NCBI GenBank assembly: GCA_902760865.1
Contig: CACWID010000006.1
Span: 1-64,000 of the forward strand
Source of the DNA: an uncultured Bacteroidales bacterium
GTDB taxonomy: Bacteria; Bacteroidota; Bacteroidia; Bacteroidales; Muribaculaceae
Length of the DNA stretch: 64,000 nucleotides
Direction of reading: 5' to 3'
This document shows positions 9,301-18,377 of the stretch, one piece after another; position 1 is the stretch's first letter, and each line of letters begins with the position of its first letter. A program made the translations under genes and the position numbers. The notes below the pieces were generated by a model. The model did not search any database, was not told the origin of the DNA, and worked only from the letters and a program-made list of their open reading frames with translations.

Positions 9301-9923
9301 TCGGCGGTCTGGACCACGTGATTGCCAGCGGCAAGAACGTCAACATCCTCGTGCTCGACACCGAGGTTTACTCCAACACCGGTGGTCAGGCCTCCAAGGC
9401 TACCCCGATCGGTGCTATCGCCAAGTTTGCCGCTGCCGGCAAGCGCGTCCGCAAGAAAGACCTGGGTCTGATTGCCAGCACCTACGGCTACGTCTATGCC
9501 GCTCAGATCGCTATGGGCGCCGACAATGCCCAGTGCCTGAAGGCTATCCGCGAAGCCGAGGCCTATGACGGTCCCTCGATCATCATCGCCTACGCTCCCT
9601 GTATCAACCACGGTATCAAGGCCGGTATGGGTAAGGCACAGGCCGAGGAGCAGGCAGCCGTAGCTTGCGGTTACTGGCACCTGTGGCGTTACAACCCGCA
9701 GCTCGAGGCCGAGGGCAAGAACCCCTTCACCCTCGACAGCAAGGAGCCCAACTGGGACGAGTTCGAGAACTTCCTCAAGGGCGAGGTGCGCTACGCATCG
9801 GTACTGAAGCAGTATCCCGACGAGGCAGCCGAGCTGTTCGCCGCCGCTAAGGAGAATGCTCAGTGGCGCTACAACAACTACCGCCGTCTGGCCCGCCAGC
9901 AGTGGGGTGTTGCTGAGGACTAA
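6372..9923 (+). CDS. nifJ: pyruvate:ferredoxin (flavodoxin) oxidoreductase
   Basis: 1183 residues, the usual size of the single-chain homodimeric enzyme. It oxidises pyruvate with CoA to acetyl-CoA and CO2 and passes electrons to ferredoxin or flavodoxin in the cytoplasm. In order: the N-terminal pyruvate/TPP pyrimidine-binding domain (YPITPSSTMAEHVDEW), the gamma-like transketolase C-terminal domain, two [4Fe-4S] motifs (CIQCNKCALVCP near residue 690 and CLACGNCADVCP near 747), a third cluster ligand set starting CSGCGETPY (about 817), and the TPP-binding GDGASYDIGFGG (about 970) with NTGGQASKATPIGA. It stands alone with its own promoter and a strong terminator. Very high codon bias indicates high expression. 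Confidence 0.97.
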   Translation: MSKEKKFMTCDGNQAAAHISYMFTEVAAIYPITPSSTMAEHVDEWAAAGRKNIFGETVMVQEMQSEGGAAGAVHGSLQAGALTTTYTASQGLLLMIPNMYKIAGELLPGVFHVSARTLASHTLCIFGDHQDVMATRQTGFAMLAEGSVQEVMDLAGVAHLSAIKAHVPFVNFFDGFRTSHEIQKVEAMDQEDLRPLIDMEELAKFRKGAMNPDKPVTRGTAENPDVFFQHRESCNDYYTAVPAIVEDYMNKISEITGRKYGLFDYYGAKDADRVIIAMGSVTEAIRETIDYLTEKGEKVGLVAVHLYRPFSAKHFLAAVPSTAKRIAVLDRTKEPGANGEPLYLDVKDCFYGTENAPVIVGGRYGLGSKDTTPAQILAVYENLALPMPKNQFTIGIEDDVTFASLPMKEEVAMGGAGMFQAKFYGLGADGTVGANKNSVKIIGDNTDKHCQAYFSYDSKKSGGFTCSHLRFGDEPIRSTYLVTTPNFVACHVQAYLHMYDVTRGLQKGGTFLLNTVWDGDKLVENLPNKVKKYFADNNIKVYYINATKIAQEIGLGNRTNTILQSAFFRITEVIPVDLAIEQMKKFIVKSYGRKGEDVVNKNYQAVDRGNEYTELAVDPAWSNLTVEGAAADNAPAFVHNVVRPINAQNGDLLPVSAFKGREDGTWDAGTAAYEKRGVGAFVPMWKAENCIQCNKCALVCPHAAIRPFVMDEAEAAASPFKESDKLKAIGKGFEGMTFVQVVDVMDCLACGNCADVCPGKKGEKALVMVPMEGHEEDQKLWDYAVNNVKSKQHLVDVKATVKNSQFAQPLFEFSGACSGCGETPYVKLISQLFGDRQIVANATGCSSIYSASVPSTPYTVNEKGHGPAWANSLFEDFCEFGLGMTIADEKMRSRVLGFVKEAIDDATVAADVKALYKEWVENFNDGDKTRELSDKILEAIEHSDNPADVKVRELGQYLVKRSQWIIGGDGASYDIGFGGLDHVIASGKNVNILVLDTEVYSNTGGQASKATPIGAIAKFAAAGKRVRKKDLGLIASTYGYVYAAQIAMGADNAQCLKAIREAEAYDGPSIIIAYAPCINHGIKAGMGKAQAEEQAAVACGYWHLWRYNPQLEAEGKNPFTLDSKEPNWDEFENFLKGEVRYASVLKQYPDEAAELFAAAKENAQWRYNNYRRLARQQWGVAED

Positions 9924-9931
9924 TCGATTCC

Positions 9932-9957
9932 TAGGCTTTAGGCTTTAGGCTTTAGCT
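9932..9957 (+). repeat. heptamer array (TAGGCTT x4)
   Basis: TAG recurs at 9932, 9939, 9946 and 9953, exact period 7, nine bases after the nifJ stop codon and before its terminator. It belongs to the post-stop heptamer class found throughout the window. Confidence 0.75.
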
Positions 9958-9974
9958 GAAGCCTATCAATGACA

Positions 9975-10018
9975 AAACGCAGGGCTGGAAACTCGTTCCA
10001 GTCCTGCGTTTCTTTTTT
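9975..10018 (+). terminator. nifJ rho-independent terminator
   Basis: Long stem AAACGCAGG.CTGGAA / TTCCAG.CCTGCGTTT followed by CTTTTTT. Confidence 0.9.
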
Positions 10019-10239
10019 CCTTCCCGCTGTTCGCTAAGCAGGCCGTCGGTCTACACAAGACCTGCGGCCTTGGGCTTTGCCCCAACAGAGTACATGCTTG
10101 ACCACTGTATTCAACGCCCCCTTGGCCAGGACACTTTCTTTTGGTACATTCAACGCCCCCCGGCCCCCTCTAGTCTTAGAGGGGGAGTTGATGACGGGGC
10201 CCGATAAGGGGAATTTTGTCACAGGATTTGGTTTGGGAT
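10019..10239. other. intergenic with inverted repeat
   Basis: No gene seen. It holds a perfect 9-bp stem CCCCCTCTA/TAGAGGGGG (10164-10185, loop GTCT) without a T-run, and two copies of TTCAACGCCCCC. The same word appears in a hairpin at 27572-27620. Confidence 0.5.
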
Positions 10240-10270
10240 TTGGCAGATTCAAAATAATGTTTTATTTTTG
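10240..10270 (+). promoter_or_regulatory. promoter of the dockerin-tailed protein at 10298
   Basis: TTG (10240-10242), 20 bases, TATTTTTG (10263-10270), then a leader of under 30 bases to the ATG. Confidence 0.7.
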
Positions 10271-10297
10271 CACATTATCTGTTTAAATATATTTGCT

Positions 10298-12067
10298 ATG
10301 AAAAAAGTTGTTATATTATTCATCATGCTGCTTACGGTCATGGTGTCTGCCAGGGCCGAGCGGACGATTATCTTTGAGGGCGATAGTTATGCCCATCCTG
10401 CTGTGATACCGCTCTCGCTGATGCAAGATGGTTTCACGCTGTCGATTTATGGCACTGTACACTTTGATGGCCTGTTCATATATGGCGGTCAAGAGTCAAG
10501 CTTATCCACAGACGTGGGTAACATCACCAACATTGTCTTTGAAGGGCAAGGCTCGGTGTCATTTGCCTTTTCTGAAGGCTCTTATGGCACCAGCGGCATC
10601 AATGGCTACTGGACCGGTAACGCGGTTTCGGTAACCTTTGTGCCGTCGTCGAGTGTTGTAGTCCATCGCATCATAGTCACTGTCGATGATAGTGACGCCA
10701 TCACCGACATGTCCTTGTGTGACATGAAGTCTTTAGTAGACGGAAAGGCATATCTGTCCAGTCATGAACTGGTCGTACTGCAGCAGGCAAGATACTACCT
10801 TTTTGTCAAGGACAGGTTAACAGACTGCTATGGCCTCGTCCATGATGATGTCGGGCAGACTTATGCCCAGGGCGACGTGATACCCGGCGGTTGGGGAGGA
10901 AAAATGATGACTTATTATGGAGAGCCCCGATTGATGTCTGCGATTGCCTTCAGGCCCGCTGTAGAGAACATAGAAGTGACACCCGAGGAAATCACGCCTG
11001 GAGATGTGGGCCACGATTATTGGGCACACTATGTGGTCCTCAAGAACGTCATGATCAGTGAAGATGGAAGTAAGCTGACTGACGAGGACGGCAATGAGGC
11101 CCCGATTTACAAATGGCCCTACGGCGTTGAGCCTCCCGAGCTGCCTGATGACCTCAGCGTGCCCTATGATGTCTATGGTGTCGTAGAATCCTTCAGGGTT
11201 GGTTATGCCGGTTCAAGTGAGTATGACTATGAGATACTTCCCATGCGCTATGAACGTGCAGATCCACCAGAAACCGTTTGCTGCCTGGAAGACTTGTTGG
11301 AATTGTACCCTCAGAATGAGCCGGTTGAATTCTCCTACCCGCTCATTGTGATTGATCAATACGGGAATTATCTGTATTTCAAGGATACGTGCGGACGGTT
11401 CGGAATGATGTACGGCAGCAATGCGGGCGGTCCGTTCGAGAATGGCGATACCATCATCGGCAGGGCATACTGGACGACATACCAGAACGCACCTCAACTT
11501 GGAGCCAATGACGAGTGGCGGTTGGTGGGCCATGGCCCGGCAGTACAGCCCCTCCCGACTGCCATTGAAGAGATGACCGAGGATTGCGTTCACTCCTATT
11601 TGTGCTACAATGATGTGGAGATCATTGAAGAGGACAATGATTTTTACATTAAGGACAAGTGGGGTGACAGGCTGCTGCTGTACAATCGTTTCCAGATTGA
11701 GTTGCCTCCCCAGAATCCGCTGGATGATTCAGGAGACGTATACCCTTGTGGCAATGACGAAGTCACCATTGCAGTTGTAAACACGCTGATTGATCAAATC
11801 TTATCGGGCGACTATGAGTATGTGACACGCTGGGCCCCGCCTGCCGGATACAATGGTGTGTTGACCTATGACGTTACGGGGTTCCTGGCGATCTATAGGG
11901 GGACATTGGAACTGTTCCCCAATGAGGTAGGTTTCCACGGATGGACAAAGAAACGTGTGTTGAGGTGGGATGTCAACATGGATGGCGAGGTCAACCTTGC
12001 TGACGTGAATGCCGTCATCAGCATCATCTTTGACGGGAAAGCCCGCATGTTAGTTAACAGTGAATAG
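10298..12067 (+). CDS. secreted protein with C-terminal dockerin-like module
   Basis: 589 residues. The start at MKKVVILFIMLLTVMVSARA gives a standard signal peptide; an upstream in-frame start would overlap the promoter. The body is beta-rich and contains repeated segments resembling nucleic-acid-binding OB-like or lipocalin-like units (DRLTDCYGLVHDD..., DTCGRFGMMYGSN..., DKWGDRLLLYNRF...), suggesting three or four tandem copies of one fold. The end has DVNMDGEVNLADVNAVI, a single type I dockerin-like calcium-binding repeat common on Bacteroidales exported proteins. Function unknown; extracellular. The last residues (LVNSE) and the stop are encoded inside a heptamer tandem array. Confidence 0.8.
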   Translation: MKKVVILFIMLLTVMVSARAERTIIFEGDSYAHPAVIPLSLMQDGFTLSIYGTVHFDGLFIYGGQESSLSTDVGNITNIVFEGQGSVSFAFSEGSYGTSGINGYWTGNAVSVTFVPSSSVVVHRIIVTVDDSDAITDMSLCDMKSLVDGKAYLSSHELVVLQQARYYLFVKDRLTDCYGLVHDDVGQTYAQGDVIPGGWGGKMMTYYGEPRLMSAIAFRPAVENIEVTPEEITPGDVGHDYWAHYVVLKNVMISEDGSKLTDEDGNEAPIYKWPYGVEPPELPDDLSVPYDVYGVVESFRVGYAGSSEYDYEILPMRYERADPPETVCCLEDLLELYPQNEPVEFSYPLIVIDQYGNYLYFKDTCGRFGMMYGSNAGGPFENGDTIIGRAYWTTYQNAPQLGANDEWRLVGHGPAVQPLPTAIEEMTEDCVHSYLCYNDVEIIEEDNDFYIKDKWGDRLLLYNRFQIELPPQNPLDDSGDVYPCGNDEVTIAVVNTLIDQILSGDYEYVTRWAPPAGYNGVLTYDVTGFLAIYRGTLELFPNEVGFHGWTKKRVLRWDVNMDGEVNLADVNAVISIIFDGKARMLVNSE

Positions 12068-12121
12068 TTAACAGTTAAGAATTAAGAGTTAAGAGTTAAC
12101 AGTTAAGAGTTAAGAGTTAAT
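12051..12121 (+). repeat. heptamer array (GTTAAGA-type, about 10 units)
   Basis: TAA occurs at 12055, 12069, 12076, 12083, 12090, 12097, 12104, 12111 and 12118, all on a 7-base grid. The array begins inside the coding sequence and contains its stop codon. Confidence 0.85.
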
Positions 12122-12125
12122 ATTG

Positions 12126-12164
12126 ATGCGGGGCTGGAACGTATGATTCCAGCCTCGCTTTTTC
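12126..12164 (+). terminator. rho-independent terminator
   Basis: Stem GCGGGGCTGGAA / TTCCAGCCTCGC with loop CGTATGA and a following TTTTT. Confidence 0.85.
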
Positions 12165-12453
12165 AGGTTGGACATAGTCTGTCACTCAGGACACAAGCCG
12201 CAATGCACCGAGCAAAATATGCCCAAAACGGGCCCTAAAACGGGTCTAAAAATGGTCCAGAATGGCCGAAATATTGATTTTTCCTGTTAATAGAGTGCAA
12301 TTTCCTTGTAAAATTTCGGTAAATTCTAAAAAAATGCTAATTTAGCGGGCTGATTATACTGACTGATTGCATTTTTTAACTGCCATCGTTCAACAAGATA
12401 TCATCACATTATAATTATATTAATCATTTTTATTCACCAAAAAACTAAAAGGC
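12165..12453 (+). promoter_or_regulatory. susC leader region
   Basis: No gene. TAATTTAG at 12338-12345, one base off the TAnnTTTG consensus, with TTTC 20 bases upstream, is the best promoter candidate and would leave a leader of about 100 bases. Four C/G-rich phrases related to GGNCC-AAAA (12220-12275) repeat irregularly upstream. No sigma/anti-sigma pair is adjacent. Confidence 0.3.
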
Positions 12454-15400
12454 ATGAAAGAGAAAGAAAACCTTTTCAACTTCATCAAGAGAACCGGTTT
12501 GACGGTTGCCTTCGCGTTTATGGCAATGATTGCACTGGCCCAAGTGAACGGTGTGATCGTTGACCCGAACGGAGAGCCTGTCATCGGTGCCTCAGTCAAA
12601 GTTTTAGGTAGTTCCATGGGTACTGTTACCGACATAGGAGGTAACTTCACCTTGAACTGCCCGACGACCAGTACGCTGGAGGTCAGCTACATCGGTTATC
12701 AGACCCAGGCTGTCGACCTGAAGGGCCGCAGCACCGTCAACATCGAGATGCACGAGGCCGCCAACGCGCTGAGTGAAGTCGTTGTTACCGGTATGGGTAT
12801 CAAGAAAGACCAGAAGAAGCTGGGTTACGCTGTGAGCTCGGTAACTGCCGAGGAGCTCGTGAAAACGGGTGCTCCCAACTTTGCTACCGCCCTCTATGGT
12901 AAGGCAGCTGGTGTGCGCATCGCCGCCGCTCCTGGTGGTAACGTTTCGGCTGTTGCCATCAACGTTCGTGGCTTCTCGTCAATCACTGGTACCACCCAGC
13001 CTCTGATCGTTCTGGACGGTGTGCCCATCCACAATGGTGACACCAACAACAACGGTTACTGGGACAACCAGCGCATCAACTCCAACGGTCTAGTGGACAT
13101 CAACCCCGACGACATCGAGAACATCTCGATCCTGAAGGGTGCCGCCGCATCGGCCCTCTACGGTTCAGAGGCTGCCAACGGCGTTGTGATGATCACCACC
13201 AAGAAGGGTGCTGCAGGTACTGGCACCACTGTCGAGTTCGGTGTTAACCTGAGCTGGGACAAGGTGGCCTATATGCCCGACATCCAGCGCGAGTTCGGTC
13301 CCGGTTATGACAACTGGGTACTGGGTGACAACAACCCCGACGCTCTGACCGGTTTCCGTCAGACCCGCTTCGACCGCGACGGCAACAAGATCTGGACTCC
13401 CAACCGTGAGACTTATTACAGCTACGGTGCCCGCTACGACGGCCGTGAGATTACCTACTTTGACGGCACCAAGCGTCGCTACGAGCCCATCAAGGGCGAC
13501 CAGTGGAACGAGCTGTTCCGTACCGGTTTCAACCAGGCTTACAATGTGGCCATCACCAACGCCACCGAGAAGAACAACGTTCGTTTCTCTTACACCTACA
13601 ATGACGTAAGGGCTACTCAGTTCAACTCGAACAACAACAAGCACAACTTCAACCTGAGCGGTACCTTCGGTATCACCAACAACATCAAGTTGAACTATGC
13701 TGCTACCTACATGAGCCAGTACATCAAGAACCGTCCCTATCGTATCAGCCGTATCGTCTGCAACTACTCGGGTATGTTCGGCGGCTTCACCGATGTGAAG
13801 TACATCCGTGAGCACACCATGACCAGCCTGGGTTACATGAACAGCGTCGCTGCTATCAACGGCGGTTCGTCCAACACGCTGACTCCCGACGAGCAGTTCC
13901 TCTACTCGCCCATGGGCTCGACCTCACTGATCAGCGAGTACTTCTGGAACATCATGGGTAAGATCCAGGAGGAGCGCCACAACCGCTTCATCGGTTCGGT
14001 GAACCCCACCTGGGAAATCGTCCCCGGCCTGACCCTGGGCGCCCGCATCGCTACCGACTTGACCACCGACAAGATCGAGAACAAGAACCACAGTGAGAAC
14101 TCTCACATGTTCTCGAGCAACGGTGAGTACAGCGACAGCTATGGATTGACCAACAGCAAGTATGAGATCATCTACGGCGACGTGATGTTGAGCTGGGACA
14201 AGACCTTCAACAATGTGCACAACATTACCGCCAACATCGGTTACAACGCACGTCAGGAGAACTACTTCCTGTCTAACGTAAGCACCAGCAAGGGTCTGAG
14301 CCAGGAGAACTGGTTCAACCTGAACGCTTCGGTGGGTACCAAGAACGCCCGCATGGACAAGCAGGAATTGCTCCGCACCGGTATGTTCCTGACCGCCAGC
14401 TACGGCTATGACTACTGGGCATACATCGAGGGTACCATCCGCAACGAGAAGACCTCGACCCTGAAGAAGGGCAACAACTCCTTCTGGTATCCTTCGGTGA
14501 GCGGTAGCATCCTGTTCTCCGAGATGTTGAAGGACAAGCGCCCCGACTGGTTTGACTATGGTAAGATCCGCGCTTCGTTCGGTATCGTAGGTAACGCCCC
14601 CGGCATCTACAGCGCCGTTAACGCCTACAGCCAGGGTACCATCAACCGTGGTGACACCTACATCTACAACTACATCGACACCAGGGTTGGTAACGAGAGT
14701 ATCCGTCCTGAGAAGAAGTACGAGTTTGAGGTTGGTCTCGAGGGCAAGTTCTTGCGCGATCGCCTGGGCTTTGAGTTCTCGTTCTACAGCAACGACATCA
14801 AGGATCAGATCCTGCAAACCACCGCTGCTTATTCGATGGGTGCTGCCAGCATGCTGATGAACGTCGGTGAGCTGACCAACAAGGGTATTGAGCTCAGCCT
14901 CTATGGCACTCCCGTTCAGACGACCGACTTCCGTTGGGATCTGCGCGCCAACATCGCCTTCAACAAGAACAAGGTTAAAAAGCTCGCCGATGGTCTTGAC
15001 ATCCTGGCCCATCAGAACTTTGATAACGGTGCCGCTCAGCTCGAGTCTCACGTCGGTGAGCCTATGGGTGACTGGTACACCTACACCTGGAAGACCGATG
15101 AGAAGGGCAACTACCTGACCAGCAACGGTCTCTATATCACCGATACCGAGGAGCGCCACAAAGTAGGTAACGCTATGCCGGACGCTGTCGGTGGTTTCGG
15201 TACCAGCCTCACCTGGAGGAACTGGACCCTGGATGCCGCCTTCGACTTCCGCATCGGTGGTGATGTGCTGAACCTGCCGTGGCAGTACTACATGGACACC
15301 GGTATCATCGGCGAGGCCGTTGGTGCTCGTGATGCCAAGAGCGGCGGTCTGTTCTACTACAGCACTGTTGATGATGTAAACGACAAGTCCAGCATCGTTC

Positions 15401-15846
15401 AAGTTAGCGCTCCCGCTGACTACAAGCGCGGCGAGACCATGATCGACGGTCACTACGTTTGGGACAATGGTGTGATCCAACCTGGTGTTAACGAGGATGG
15501 CACCCCCAACACGACCATCGTTACCCAGTTCGAGATCAACGACATGCAGTATGGTTGGGGTACCAGCTCCACCCAGAGCTATGCTAAGGCTATCCAGGAC
15601 AACAGCTATGTTAAGTGCCGTGAGCTCAGCCTCACCTACATGTTGCCCAAGTCGCTGACCAGCAAGTTCGCTTGCAGCCGCCTGTCGATTTCGGCATTTG
15701 CCCGCAACCCGTTCTATGTATATCGTGCTCTCAAGATCTTTGATGCTGAGACCACCGATGGTACCAACTGGATCTATCAATCTCAGGTTGGTGGTTCTAC
15801 CGCCAGCACCCGCACCTTTGGTGTATCACTGCGTGCAACCTTCTAA
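12454..15846 (+). CDS. SusC/RagA-family TonB-dependent outer-membrane transporter
   Basis: 1130 residues, usual for the family. A signal peptide (about 1-29) is followed by a carboxypeptidase-regulatory-like beta domain (GVIVDPNGEPVIGASVKV, about 31-110), the SusC motif LSEVVVTGMG, a plug domain (about 115-250, with DDIENISILKGAAASALYGS) and a 22-strand beta barrel to the C-terminal ATF. It forms the transport channel under a SusD lid and uses TonB-ExbBD energy; the substrate is likely a glycan or peptide but cannot be told from sequence. susD follows after 45 bases. No glycoside hydrolase, regulator or SusE/F gene is adjacent. Confidence 0.95.
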   Translation: MKEKENLFNFIKRTGLTVAFAFMAMIALAQVNGVIVDPNGEPVIGASVKVLGSSMGTVTDIGGNFTLNCPTTSTLEVSYIGYQTQAVDLKGRSTVNIEMHEAANALSEVVVTGMGIKKDQKKLGYAVSSVTAEELVKTGAPNFATALYGKAAGVRIAAAPGGNVSAVAINVRGFSSITGTTQPLIVLDGVPIHNGDTNNNGYWDNQRINSNGLVDINPDDIENISILKGAAASALYGSEAANGVVMITTKKGAAGTGTTVEFGVNLSWDKVAYMPDIQREFGPGYDNWVLGDNNPDALTGFRQTRFDRDGNKIWTPNRETYYSYGARYDGREITYFDGTKRRYEPIKGDQWNELFRTGFNQAYNVAITNATEKNNVRFSYTYNDVRATQFNSNNNKHNFNLSGTFGITNNIKLNYAATYMSQYIKNRPYRISRIVCNYSGMFGGFTDVKYIREHTMTSLGYMNSVAAINGGSSNTLTPDEQFLYSPMGSTSLISEYFWNIMGKIQEERHNRFIGSVNPTWEIVPGLTLGARIATDLTTDKIENKNHSENSHMFSSNGEYSDSYGLTNSKYEIIYGDVMLSWDKTFNNVHNITANIGYNARQENYFLSNVSTSKGLSQENWFNLNASVGTKNARMDKQELLRTGMFLTASYGYDYWAYIEGTIRNEKTSTLKKGNNSFWYPSVSGSILFSEMLKDKRPDWFDYGKIRASFGIVGNAPGIYSAVNAYSQGTINRGDTYIYNYIDTRVGNESIRPEKKYEFEVGLEGKFLRDRLGFEFSFYSNDIKDQILQTTAAYSMGAASMLMNVGELTNKGIELSLYGTPVQTTDFRWDLRANIAFNKNKVKKLADGLDILAHQNFDNGAAQLESHVGEPMGDWYTYTWKTDEKGNYLTSNGLYITDTEERHKVGNAMPDAVGGFGTSLTWRNWTLDAAFDFRIGGDVLNLPWQYYMDTGIIGEAVGARDAKSGGLFYYSTVDDVNDKSSIVQVSAPADYKRGETMIDGHYVWDNGVIQPGVNEDGTPNTTIVTQFEINDMQYGWGTSSTQSYAKAIQDNSYVKCRELSLTYMLPKSLTSKFACSRLSISAFARNPFYVYRALKIFDAETTDGTNWIYQSQVGGSTASTRTFGVSLRATF

Positions 15847-15891
15847 TGTGTGAACCAGTAATAATTGCAAACAATTAAAAAGACAATATAT

Positions 15892-17610
15892 ATGAAAAAG
15901 ATATTTTTATTGCTCTTTGCCGCAGTGGGTTTGATGACCGCTCTCTCGTCGTGCTCGGAAGATGACTTCAACGAGAAGTATGCCGATCCGTCAAAGACCA
16001 CTACTGTGGGTGTGCCCCAGGTATTCACCGGTATCATGCACAATGGTAACCGCTGGATGAATCCCACCTACTGGCGCTACTACACCCAGTCCACCACGTC
16101 CGGCTGCTTCTCGGGCGTGATCGGCAATTCCAATGGCCGCGGTCGTTTCCGTGGTGCCAGCGAGGGTTACTTCAACATCCGCTGGCAGGACTACTACAAG
16201 ATGCTCACCCAGTTCCGTCTGCTTGAGTATAACTACAACAACATGAACGAGACCGAGAAACCCGCCAACGAGATCTTCTATCTGCTGGGTCGCACCCTGG
16301 TAGAGGCTCAGTTGCACGAGGTTCTGTCCATCTGGGGTGACGTTCCCTACAAGGGAGCCGGTACCCTGTGGATGACGGGTGACTATGACGCTGCCAAGCA
16401 GGCTGTTGCCTATGACGACGACGTTGAGCTCTACAAGATGATCCTCGCCGACCTCAAGGAGGTGGGTGACTACTTCGCTAGCGGCAACGTGAACGCTGCC
16501 GGTCTGAGCTCGCTGGCCCGTCAGGACTTCTCCTGCGCCAAGGGTTCGGCCGAGATGTGGCAGAGGTATGTCAACTCGCTGCGTCTGCGCATCGCCCTGC
16601 ACCTGGCCACCAACGGTGACCTCACCGGTGACGCCCGCAATGCCATCGCCGAGATCCTGAACAATCCCAGCAAGTATCCCTTGATCGAGAACAACAATCA
16701 TAACATGGGTGTCGACGGCGAGACCTCGACCGACGACTACAACTATGGCAAGGGTATCGCACAGGCTCTCGCAGGCCGCAGCGAAGGCTCTGGCTCACAG
16801 GCCATGCTCGATGCTATGAACGTTCCCGCCAACGGTATCCCCGATGAGAACACCGACCCCAGGATTGCTGCCATCTATGACTGCAACCCCGACGGTGAGT
16901 ATGTTGCCTATAACAACGCCCTGACCGACGCTCAGATCAGTGATATCGCCACTGCCAAGGACGCCGAGTACAAGGAGCGTGGTATCCCCTACTGCAACTA
17001 CTACTGCTACATCGACACCATCGCTATGGCTGGTTGGGCAACCTATCAGGGTAATGCCAACCTGAACGGTATCTGGATCAGCGCAGCCGAGGTTGCCCTG
17101 AGCAAGGCCGAGGCCTATCTGATGGGCTATGGTGTGGGCGCCGATGCCGCCAAGGCTAAGCAGTGCTTCATCGACGGTGTAGCCTTCTCTAATGAGTACT
17201 ACTGGGACATCAAGCTGGGTTCATCGCTGGCCAAGGACGGCAACGACAGCTACAACGGCTATCGCAGGCTGGAAGTTCCCGTCTTCGATGATTTCATCGC
17301 CTATGCCAACAAGATCTGGCAACCCACCCAGGAGTGTATTGCTACCCAGCTGTGGCTGAACTTCGGTTTCATGAATGAGCTCGAGGCTTGGAACGTTACT
17401 CGCCGCACCGGTTATCCCAACGTGAAGTTCATGAAGGACAGCCAGCAGAGTGACTATCCCACTCCTCCCCATCGTCTGCCTTATCCCAGCGATGAGCTGA
17501 ACTTCAACGCCACCAACGTCCAGAACGCTATCCAGACCAACTACAGCGAGTCCACTGGTTACTACACCAAGCTCTTCTGGGCCAAGGAGAACTACTATTC
17601 ACTCTTCTAA
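15892..17610 (+). CDS. SusD/RagB-family outer-membrane lipoprotein
   Basis: 572 residues. The start is placed at the ATG opening MKKIFLLLFAAVGL; the lipobox is LSSC followed by SEDD, a surface-export signal. The mature protein is the helix-rich SusD_2-type fold with tetratricopeptide-like helices (EIFYLLGRTLVEAQLHEVLS, WGDVPYKGAG). It binds the nutrient at the cell surface and acts as a lid on the SusC barrel encoded just upstream. The gene ends 40 bases before a strong terminator, so the operon is likely only these two genes. Confidence 0.93.
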   Translation: MKKIFLLLFAAVGLMTALSSCSEDDFNEKYADPSKTTTVGVPQVFTGIMHNGNRWMNPTYWRYYTQSTTSGCFSGVIGNSNGRGRFRGASEGYFNIRWQDYYKMLTQFRLLEYNYNNMNETEKPANEIFYLLGRTLVEAQLHEVLSIWGDVPYKGAGTLWMTGDYDAAKQAVAYDDDVELYKMILADLKEVGDYFASGNVNAAGLSSLARQDFSCAKGSAEMWQRYVNSLRLRIALHLATNGDLTGDARNAIAEILNNPSKYPLIENNNHNMGVDGETSTDDYNYGKGIAQALAGRSEGSGSQAMLDAMNVPANGIPDENTDPRIAAIYDCNPDGEYVAYNNALTDAQISDIATAKDAEYKERGIPYCNYYCYIDTIAMAGWATYQGNANLNGIWISAAEVALSKAEAYLMGYGVGADAAKAKQCFIDGVAFSNEYYWDIKLGSSLAKDGNDSYNGYRRLEVPVFDDFIAYANKIWQPTQECIATQLWLNFGFMNELEAWNVTRRTGYPNVKFMKDSQQSDYPTPPHRLPYPSDELNFNATNVQNAIQTNYSESTGYYTKLFWAKENYYSLF

Positions 17611-17649
17611 TGAGGAATTAAGGTCAGTCCTGGTGACTGATTGAGATAG

Positions 17650-17685
17650 AATCCCCGGCAGGCAACAGCTTGCCGGGGATTTTTC
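17650..17685 (+). terminator. susCD terminator
   Basis: Stem ATCCCCGGCA / TGCCGGGGAT, then TTTTTC. Confidence 0.9.
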
Positions 17686-17752
17686 TTCTTTCCAGGACTC
17701 CTGCAACTCACACCATCGCTTATTAAAAAAATATTAAACTGGTCCCAAAGTA

Positions 17753-17783
17753 TTGCAAAATCTAAAAAACTGATATATATTTG
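17753..17783 (+). promoter_or_regulatory. promoter of the Gln/Pro-rich protein
   Basis: TTG (17753-17755), 20 bases, TATATTTG (17776-17783); ATG at 17820. Confidence 0.75.
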
Positions 17784-17819
17784 TGCACCTTTAATAACAA
17801 ACTCTTTATTTATACTATT

Positions 17820-18167
17820 ATGGGATTACTTGACGAACTTCAGAGAAAACTAGAAGAGGCAGCCCGCCAGGCACAACAGCAAGCCGGTGGTGGTGGACAA
17901 GCCACAGGTGGCAACGAGATTCCCAACCCGTGGGACCAGACCCCGCAGCAACCGCAACAGCAGCAGGCTCCGAATTTCCCTCCCGGCTATCAGCAGCCAC
18001 AACAGCAGTACCCCACCCAGCAGCAGTATCAGCAGCAATACCAAGCCATCATGCAGCAGATACAGCAGCTGGTTCAGGAGGCTTACAAGCTCGGCTACCA
18101 GTATGGCGTGCAGACCGTTCAGCAGGGCGGTGTCCGCGCCGGCCTGATGGATGACCAGGAGAAATAG
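17820..18167 (+). CDS. Gln/Pro-rich small protein
   Basis: 115 residues starting MGLLDELQRKLEEAARQAQQ. A short amphipathic helix is followed by a low-complexity Gly/Gln/Pro linker (about 20-70, with NPWDQTP and repeated QQQ/PQQ) and a second helix IMQQIQQLVQEAYKLGYQYG (about 76-97). It looks like a soluble cytoplasmic protein with two interaction helices joined by a disordered spacer. No family is recognised. It has its own promoter. The stop codon is the first unit of a heptamer array. Confidence 0.6.
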   Translation: MGLLDELQRKLEEAARQAQQQAGGGGQATGGNEIPNPWDQTPQQPQQQQAPNFPPGYQQPQQQYPTQQQYQQQYQAIMQQIQQLVQEAYKLGYQYGVQTVQQGGVRAGLMDDQEK

Positions 18168-18199
18168 GCGCTAGTCGCTAGTCACTAGTCACTAGTCGT
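18165..18199 (+). repeat. heptamer array (TAGTCAC x5)
   Basis: TAG at 18165 (the gene's stop codon), 18172, 18179, 18186 and 18193: exact period 7, with the stop codon as the first unit. Confidence 0.9.
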
Positions 18200-18377
18200 T
18201 TCAGACATCACCACACCACCAGCCTGCCTTCACTACAAGGCAGCATTGGTGGTGTGTTGCCATATCATTTCACCAATAACACCATGACAATCACCGCAGG
18301 GGAGTTTCTAGCCCCTAGTTGGGCGTCCGCGCTGTAGGGCCTCGCCTTGGCGTGGCCGCATCTCCTGCTCCACAAAC

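Noticed and set aside
6477-9680. Very long antisense open frame (over 1000 codons) opposite nifJ
   Set aside because: A product of the strong codon bias (GGC/GCC/GAC-rich) in nifJ. The antisense frame has low-complexity Val/Gly/Leu composition, no start context and no homology features. The same holds for long frames opposite susC, glnA, the DUF4838 gene, mrdA and secA.
12454-17610. Full polysaccharide utilisation locus
   Set aside because: Only the SusC/SusD pair is present. No adjacent glycoside hydrolase, SusE/F or regulator, and a terminator closes the operon.
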